A stretch of DNA of 64,000 nucleotides from VAZQ01 sp963702695 (lineage in GTDB: Bacteria > Pseudomonadota > Alphaproteobacteria > Rhizobiales > Xanthobacteraceae): the NCBI GenBank assembly GCA_963702695.1, contig CAVPDS010000029.1:124001-188000 (forward strand), written 5' to 3'. Position 1 is the first letter of the stretch. Each line of letters starts with the position of its first letter. The position numbers and the translations under genes were made by a program. The notes under the pieces were generated by a model. That model had not been told where the DNA came from and did no database searches. It saw only the letters and a program-made list of their open reading frames with translations. Of this stretch, positions 59,037 through 64,000 are shown in pieces.

Positions 59037-60093
59037 ATGATGCGTCACATCGTGAAGCGTTTGACGGCGGCTTCGATCGCGGGGCTTGTTGCTTCTTCGG
59101 CCGCCTGGGGGCAGGGCGCCAAGACCGTCACGCTCGTCAGCTCGACCGTCAATCCACCGAGCATCTCCAACATCTATTACCTCGCCGCGATGGCGGGGGC
59201 ATTCCGGAAGCACGGCCTCGACGTGCAACTTCAGCAATCGTCGGGCAGTCCGAGCTCGCTTGCCGCGATCGTGTCCGGCCGCGCCGAGTTCGCCAGCATC
59301 GCGGTGACGACGCTTGCCAATGCGGCCGCGGAGGGCGTCAAGGCGAAGAATGGTGGTCACTGGAAATTTCGATTTCCCGGGCATGATCCTGAGCACCGCG
59401 CGGATCAATTCGGTGAAAGACCTCGAAGGCAAACGCATGGGCGCGACGGCGATCGGCTCGATGGAGTATACGATCGCCCGCAGCTACCTGAAGAAACAGG
59501 GCGTCGACCTCGCGAAGATCGACTGGGTGGCGACGCGGCAGACCTCGAACACGATCCAGGCGATGGCGGCCGGGCAGATCGACGCGGCGTGGATCGTGAT
59601 GTCGTCGGCCGTCACCGCGATCCAGCTTCATCCGAACCTCAAGATCCTGGTGGATGCCGGAACGCTTGCGAAGATCAATCCCAACCCCGGCGGCGCGGTC
59701 GTCGTCACCGACCGCTATGCGGCGCAGAATGGCCCGACCATCGAGGCCATGGTGGGCGCGGTGATCGACGCCAACCGCAGCCTCTACAACGACCGCGGTT
59801 TCTTCGACACCGTCGTCGACAAGTGGTTCCCGAATATTTATAACCCCGAGCAGAAGAAGCTGCTCTACGATGCCTACCGGCCGTCATGGGGCGTGAACGG
59901 CGGCCTGCCGCTGCCGGTGATGCGCGCGGCGTTCGAAAACTGGAAAACCGACGTCAATCCCGATCGCGCCAAGAACCCGAATTTCTCGACCGTTGAAGAG
60001 CTGATGGACACGCGCTACGCCGCAAAGGCGCTGGCTCAGCTCGGCGTGATGAAGGACGTGCTCGACACTGCCGACTGGATGCCGGCGAAGTAG
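59037..60093 (+). pseudogene. NMT1-type ABC substrate-binding protein with a one-base frameshift
   Basis: The ATG at 59037 after GAGGGAGA starts a signal peptide (MMRHIVKRLTAASIAGLVAS) and a binding fold (TVNPPSISNIYYLAAMAGAF, GRAEFASIAVTTLANA). At 59349-59350 an extra A shifts the frame. One frame over, the protein continues from MVVTGNFDFPGM through INSVKDLEGKRMGATAIGSM to the TAG at 60093. Removing one A gives a 351-residue protein of normal length with an uninterrupted junction VKAKMVVTG. It is the ligand receptor for the adjacent ABC importer. Both halves look under selection, so a sequencing error is plausible. Confidence 0.85.
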
Positions 60094-60110
60094 GAAACTG
60101 CTGGTTGGCG

Positions 60111-60935
60111 TCACATCATCATCGGCTTGTCGATGCCGTCTTCACGTGCGGCGGTGATGCGCTCCGCGAGCGGAAGTTTTTCGTCCCACAGCCGCGCGAG
60201 GAAGCGTTGCGCGGTGTGCCCGTTCGACAGGTCGGACGATAGCCACAGCGTCGGGGCGCGCATGATCGTGATCGGCCAGAACTTGTCGTCGAGCAGCGGC
60301 CCTTTCCGGATCCCGGTGTCGATCGGCCCTCCGGGGAGGAGGACGTTCACCGTCACGCCGGTGCCTTCCAGTTCCTTCGCCCAGACCCGCGAGGCGGTCT
60401 CCACGAACGACTTCGCGCCGCCGTAGGACGAGCCGCCGAGCCGCAACATGGTGTGCCGGTTGGTCGAGACGTTGATGATCTTCCCGAATTTCTGCGCGAT
60501 CATGGTCGGCGCGACGGCGCGCGCCATCAGGAACACGCCGTTTACGTTGGTCTCGACCAGGGCGTTCCAGGCGTCGACAGGAGTCTCCCAGAACATTGTG
60601 CGGTCCTTGCCGGTAACGTCGGCGATCACCTGAAGGCCGAGGCCGGCATTGTTGAACAGCACGTGAATCGCACCAAACGCGCGTTGGGTTTCCGCGGCGA
60701 CACGTTCGCAATCCGCGTGGCTGCGCATATCGGCGACGATCGGAATGAGCCGTCCGCCGCCCGCGATCGCCTGCGCGTCCTTCACGGTCTTGGCAAGGTG
60801 TGCGCTGTCGGTGAGGCCGACGACCGCCACGCGCGCGCCGGCCTCGACCAGCGCCAACGCCATCTCTTTTCCGAGCCCGCGGCTGCCGCCGGTGATGATG
60901 ACGACGCGGTCGATGAGGGAAGGGTGTGCCGGCAC
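60111..60935 (-). CDS. Short-chain dehydrogenase/reductase
   Basis: The 274-residue SDR has TGGSRGLG at residues 15-22 (cofactor binding), NNAG at 95-98, and catalytic Ser157, Tyr171 and Lys175 (SSYGGAKS). It oxidises or reduces a hydroxyl or keto group with NAD(P). It is convergent with the frameshifted binding-protein gene and may act on the same imported compound. The substrate is not readable from sequence. Confidence 0.9.
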   Translation of the reverse strand: MPAHPSLIDRVVIITGGSRGLGKEMALALVEAGARVAVVGLTDSAHLAKTVKDAQAIAGGGRLIPIVADMRSHADCERVAAETQRAFGAIHVLFNNAGLGLQVIADVTGKDRTMFWETPVDAWNALVETNVNGVFLMARAVAPTMIAQKFGKIINVSTNRHTMLRLGGSSYGGAKSFVETASRVWAKELEGTGVTVNVLLPGGPIDTGIRKGPLLDDKFWPITIMRAPTLWLSSDLSNGHTAQRFLARLWDEKLPLAERITAAREDGIDKPMMM

Positions 60936-61022
60936 TGAGCGCTGCTCCTGATAAATCCACCATCATCCGCAACCCGCGGACGACGGGCTGTGCAATAGGA
61001 AGCGCGCAACGTCAAGAGCAGC

Positions 61023-61080
61023 CGTTTTTCTTGTCGTCCCTGCTCTTGTCGTCCCTGCTTTCGCGGGGGCGACAGGCAAA
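61023..61080. repeat. Palindromic element with duplicated half
   Basis: CTTGTCGTCCCTGCT occurs twice in tandem (61030-61044, 61045-61059), and the second copy continues into TTCGCGGGGGCGAC, forming a hairpin with GTCG.CCC. It is a partial copy of the dispersed element seen at 19110 and 62656, in the gap between two minus-strand genes. Confidence 0.75.
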
Positions 61081-61100
61081 CCGACGCGACCCTGGGCGAG

Positions 61101-62606
61101 TTACCCCTTGATCTCGGCGATGCTCATCTTGTTCACGCCGTCAACGATCTTCAGGAACGCGCGCGTCGCGTCCTCCATGCCCCAGGCCGGAACGAGGTGC
61201 GCGGTGTCGAGCGTGGTGTGATAAATGACGTGGTCGATGATGTGGAAGCTCGGCGCCTTGTCAAAGAGTTTCGATAACTCTCCGCCCGGTCGCCGCTCTG
61301 GCATCGTATAGACCGACACGTTGAACTCGCGGAACGTGTCGGTTACGAGCTTCTTGAGCCCGGCGCTGCCGCCGACAAACCAACGCCGCGCGCTGATCGC
61401 GTTCGAGGTCATGATCCCGGCGTTGAGCAGATAGAGCAGCGTCTGCGAGGGATGCTCGCAGTTGACGATCAGCGCGGTCTTCGAGAAATCGAAGTTGTCA
61501 TGCACCCAGCTCACCCCGACCGAGCCGTGGTGATGGTCGGGCGTGGTGAGGAATGTGATCGTACGCCGCCGCTGCGCCTGCGGAATCGCGGCGTAGTGAC
61601 GGGCGATCTCCAGCATCATGGCAATGCCGGAGGCGTTGTCCAGCGCGCCCTCGAAGAACGCGTCGGTGTGCGCCATCACCACGATGTTCTCGTCGGTTGC
61701 GCCCGGCAGCACGCCCCAGACGTTGCCGGTCTTCAAACCCTCGCGCTCCTGGATATCGGCCGTGAGATGGATCGACACCTCCTGATCCTGCTCCAGCGCC
61801 TGGCGGATCATGCTTCCTTCATCGACGCTGATCGTGAACGTCGGCGCGCCGGAATGCTGCGCCCCCTCGGGATTGGTGACGGCATTGCCGGGAAAACCCA
61901 TGATGACGAAGATCAGCGACGCGCCGGCCTCGTTCACCCGCTTCATGGCGCCGTTCCAGGCGGCCGAATGGTCGCGTCCGCCCGGCGTCGGGATCGAGTA
62001 GATGAACGCCGCCTTGCCCTTGAGGTCGCGTCCCTTGAGGTCGGCGGCGGTGCCGAGCCCGACCCAGACCGCGGTCGCGGTGATGCCGGCCGGCGGTGTG
62101 CCGGTCGTCTCGTTGATCGGGAACGTGGTTGCCAGGCTCGTGCTCTTGCCGCCGATCGAGGCCTCGGCCTTCCAGGACTGCGGATACCAGAGCGGCTTCA
62201 TCGCCAGCTCCTGGCGGCGCACGTCCTTGAGACCGATCTGCTGGAATTGCGCCATGACCCAGTCTTCGGTCATGCGGCCGTAGGGCGTGCCCGGGATGCG
62301 GCCCCAGTACTGGTTGCCGTCGTCGCGGCTCTTGCGCGAGATGGCGGTGATCTCGTCCACCACCGCCTTCATCTTGAGCCCGTCGACGTGGGCATAGGCC
62401 TCGTTGCCCGGCGGCAGCGGGAAACGCGGATAGGCCTCGTCCGGGAGATAGAGCTTGTCGCCATCGCGTGGCAGCCCGAGCACCGCGCCATAGCGGGCCT
62501 GCTGTACTGCCAGTTGGCCGACCGGGGCTGGCGTCTGCGCTAGCGCCGGCGCGGCGAGCCCCGCCGCCGCGAGCGCCAGGAATAGCCATGACGTGTTGCG
62601 TTTCAT
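61101..62606 (-). CDS. M28 family metallopeptidase-like exported protein
   Basis: The 501-residue protein starts MKRNTSWLFLALAAAGLAAP with a signal peptide (cleavage near ALA-QT). A PA-like inserted domain covers about residues 150-290, and an M28 aminopeptidase fold follows. Zinc ligands His313 and Asp315 (AHTDAF) and Asp323 (DNASG) are present, but the catalytic Glu-Glu pair expected in the next motif is replaced by PDHHHGS at 356-362. Activity may be changed or lost, or the histidine cluster may supply new ligands. The ATG at 62606 follows CAGGAGATCGAGGG. Confidence 0.83.
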   Translation of the reverse strand: MKRNTSWLFLALAAAGLAAPALAQTPAPVGQLAVQQARYGAVLGLPRDGDKLYLPDEAYPRFPLPPGNEAYAHVDGLKMKAVVDEITAISRKSRDDGNQYWGRIPGTPYGRMTEDWVMAQFQQIGLKDVRRQELAMKPLWYPQSWKAEASIGGKSTSLATTFPINETTGTPPAGITATAVWVGLGTAADLKGRDLKGKAAFIYSIPTPGGRDHSAAWNGAMKRVNEAGASLIFVIMGFPGNAVTNPEGAQHSGAPTFTISVDEGSMIRQALEQDQEVSIHLTADIQEREGLKTGNVWGVLPGATDENIVVMAHTDAFFEGALDNASGIAMMLEIARHYAAIPQAQRRRTITFLTTPDHHHGSVGVSWVHDNFDFSKTALIVNCEHPSQTLLYLLNAGIMTSNAISARRWFVGGSAGLKKLVTDTFREFNVSVYTMPERRPGGELSKLFDKAPSFHIIDHVIYHTTLDTAHLVPAWGMEDATRAFLKIVDGVNKMSIAEIKG

Positions 62607-62655
62607 CCCTCGATCTCCTGTTTGCGAGCGAGTCTTTCTTTGGAGCCGCCTCCGC

Positions 62656-62737
62656 TCATTCCCGCGAAAGCGGGAATCCAGGGACGCTTGTACCGGCATC
62701 GCACCGGGTGCCCTGGGTCCCCGCTTTCGCGAGGGCG
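62656..62737. repeat. Interspersed palindromic element
   Basis: ATTCCCGCGAAAGCGGGAAT is itself a hairpin, and the longer arms ending CCAGGG and CCCTGGGTCCCCGCTTTCGCG pair around a central stem-loop. It lies between the tripartite tricarboxylate binding-protein gene and the M28-like gene. It belongs to the same dispersed family as 19110-19216. Confidence 0.8.
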
Positions 62738-62787
62738 AGCGGAGTATTCGGTAAATTCCAGGCAATCGCTAACCGCATGTCGCGCGT

Positions 62788-63798
62788 TCACTCGCCGGCG
62801 ATCTTCCTCGCGGCCGCCACGATGTCGTCGGGGGTCGCGTAGATGTCCTTGACGATCTGCACGGACTCCTCTGCGTTCTTGGGCGAGACCGGCAGGCGCA
62901 GCTTTTGCGCCTCGGCGATGAAGGCCGGGTCCTTCACGGTCGCGTTGAAGGCGTCGCGCAGGACGCGAATGCGGTCGGCCGGTACGCCCGGCGAAGCGAT
63001 GAACGGCCGCCCGACCTGGCCCGACGCCGTCAGCAGGCGGATGATCTGGCGGTCGCGGTCGCTCGGCGCGATTTCGACGCTGTAGGGTACGCCGCGCGGG
63101 AGGTCCGCCGGCTCGTCCGGCCCGGAGCGGATCACGGGGACGATCTTCTTCTGCTCGATCCACTCGTCCGGGATGCTGCTCCAGGCGCCGCAGTCGCCGT
63201 CGAGTTCACCGCGCTCGATCGCCAGCCGCTCCTCGGCGCTGCCGGGATAGCCGGCGACCTGCTGCAGGTTGATGCCAAAAATGTCTTTCAGGATTTTCTG
63301 ATTGAGGTCGCTTGAGGTGCCGACGCCGGTCAGTCCCATATGGATCAGGCCATGGGCTTTGAGTTCCGCCAGCGACTTCACGCCAACCTTGTGCCACGCA
63401 TAGCAGACGGTCAGGTCCTGGCTGATGCTGCCGATCCAGTTGAAGCGGGTGAAATCGACCTTGACCTTCTCGGGTCGCATCCGGGAATCGCCGATCTGCC
63501 CGAAGTTGAACGTGGCGATGACGGTGCCGTCCTTGGGCGCCGTGGTGTCGAGATAGAGCACCGACTTGATGCTGGCCGCGCCCGGCATGTTCTGCACCAC
63601 GACATCGGGATTGCCCGGAATGTGGCGACCGATGTAACGCGCCAGCAGTCGCGCATTGATGTCGAAGCCGCCGCCGGCGGTGAAGCCGACGACGATGTTC
63701 AGCGTGCGGCCCTTGTAGAAGTCCTGTGCGTCGGCGGGGACGGGGAAGGCGGTCGCGGCCAGGGCCAGCGCAATGAGGGAGGCGCGGCGGATCGTCAT
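62788..63798 (-). CDS. Tripartite tricarboxylate transporter (Bug/TctC) substrate-binding protein
   Basis: The 336-residue protein has a signal peptide (MTIRRASLIALALAATAFPV, cleavage near ADA-QD) and the TctC opening FYKGRTLNIVVGFTAGGGFD. NMPGAASIKSVLYL and the ligand-loop segment GLTGVGTSSDLNQ follow. Bug proteins are periplasmic receptors for carboxylates, nicotinate or aromatic acids; no TctA/TctB membrane genes are in the window, as is usual for orphan Bug proteins. It is divergent from a partial gene at the window end with 115 bp between starts. Confidence 0.9.
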   Translation of the reverse strand: MTIRRASLIALALAATAFPVPADAQDFYKGRTLNIVVGFTAGGGFDINARLLARYIGRHIPGNPDVVVQNMPGAASIKSVLYLDTTAPKDGTVIATFNFGQIGDSRMRPEKVKVDFTRFNWIGSISQDLTVCYAWHKVGVKSLAELKAHGLIHMGLTGVGTSSDLNQKILKDIFGINLQQVAGYPGSAEERLAIERGELDGDCGAWSSIPDEWIEQKKIVPVIRSGPDEPADLPRGVPYSVEIAPSDRDRQIIRLLTASGQVGRPFIASPGVPADRIRVLRDAFNATVKDPAFIAEAQKLRLPVSPKNAEESVQIVKDIYATPDDIVAAARKIAGE

Positions 63799-63913
63799 GA
63801 AGGTCCCCCTATCGTCGTATTGATTGTCATTGCTCCAGGGCGTTCGGGCGCGATCCTAGCGACAAAGCGCCGGCCATGGTAGGCAGCGGTGACTGAACGC
63901 AAGGGAGGAGCGA

Positions 63914-64000
63914 ATGCGCGGACTGGCCGCAGTCGCTGCGGCGCTCACGCTTGCGGGGGCCGCCCTGGTCGCCTCCAGTGGGCTCGGCCGCGCACAGCCG
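63914..64000 (+). CDS. N-terminal signal peptide of a gene running off the window
   Basis: ATG 63914 follows AGGGAGGAG and encodes 29 visible residues, MRGLAAVAAALTLAGAALVA followed by SSGLGRAQP, a clear Sec signal peptide. The mature protein is outside the window; an exported binding protein or enzyme is likely but the product cannot be named. Confidence 0.7.
   Translation, partial: MRGLAAVAAALTLAGAALVASSGLGRAQP

Noticed and set aside
1..64000. tRNA or rRNA genes, integrases and phage or plasmid functions
   Set aside because: I looked for tRNA T-loop words, integrase and transposase motifs and found none that hold up, so the accessory regions cannot be tied to a specific mobile element.

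Overview
The window is GC-rich DNA from an alphaproteobacterium, most likely a Hyphomicrobiales member of the Bradyrhizobiaceae/Xanthobacteraceae type. The reasons are a complete PhyR-NepR-EcfG general stress locus, a GcrA cell-cycle regulator, a SAM-II riboswitch in front of metZ, a pstSCAB-phoU-phoB cluster with phoR upstream, and interspersed palindromic repeats built on GTAGCCCGGATGAGCG that I associate with this group. I found no tRNA, rRNA, integrase, transposase or CRISPR array. All assignments rest on reading motifs and recalled family sequences; no database search was run.

Region 1 (1-23 kb) is a catabolic and transport island. A Liv-type ABC operon with an FAH-family hydrolase (1-5089, minus) diverges from a gamma-resorcylate decarboxylase-like gene. 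Two tandem NMT1-type binding proteins follow. Next comes a five-gene minus-strand operon with two paralogous NitT/TauT permeases, one ATPase, an FAH hydrolase and a diheme cytochrome c, closed by a strong terminator. A plus-strand run then encodes a PEP mutase/isocitrate lyase family enzyme, an aromatic-ring flavin monooxygenase, a gentisate dioxygenase-like bicupin, a class II aldolase, two amidohydrolases and an extradiol dioxygenase-like protein. Together these look like uptake and breakdown of hydroxylated aromatic acids, but the order does not match a textbook pathway.

Region 2 (23-36 kb) is a stress-response neighbourhood. It holds an HWE-type histidine kinase, small membrane proteins (DUF3309, DUF1328), CsbD, nepR-ecfG and divergent phyR. 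At least six sites match the EcfG promoter (GGAAC, 16-17 bases, CGTT or GGTT). A haloacetate dehalogenase-like hydrolase, an L,D-transpeptidase, a dihydroxyphthalate decarboxylase-like protein and an ornithine cyclodeaminase-like protein lie between them.

Region 3 (36-54 kb) is core chromosome: phoR, a perfect Pho box, pstSCAB-phoU-phoB, gcrA, argD-argF-hslO, apaG, an OpgC acyltransferase coupled to two SGNH-type proteins, SAM-II-controlled metZ, and a double-domain dCTP deaminase. Region 4 (54-64 kb) starts with 1.6 kb of repeats. It then carries a second accessory set: a ThDP enzyme, another NitT/TauT ABC transporter, an SDR, an M28-like protein and a tripartite-tricarboxylate binding protein.

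Three otherwise healthy genes (a cupin at 10.36 kb, phoU, and a binding protein at 59.04 kb) are each broken by one extra A. Two of these lie in the same context, where GACTCG would restore the frame. This may reflect sequencing error rather than gene decay. No clearly undescribed system stands out. The best candidates for follow-up are the dense EcfG promoter cluster, the opgC-SGNH-SGNH operon and the unusual aromatic-acid island.
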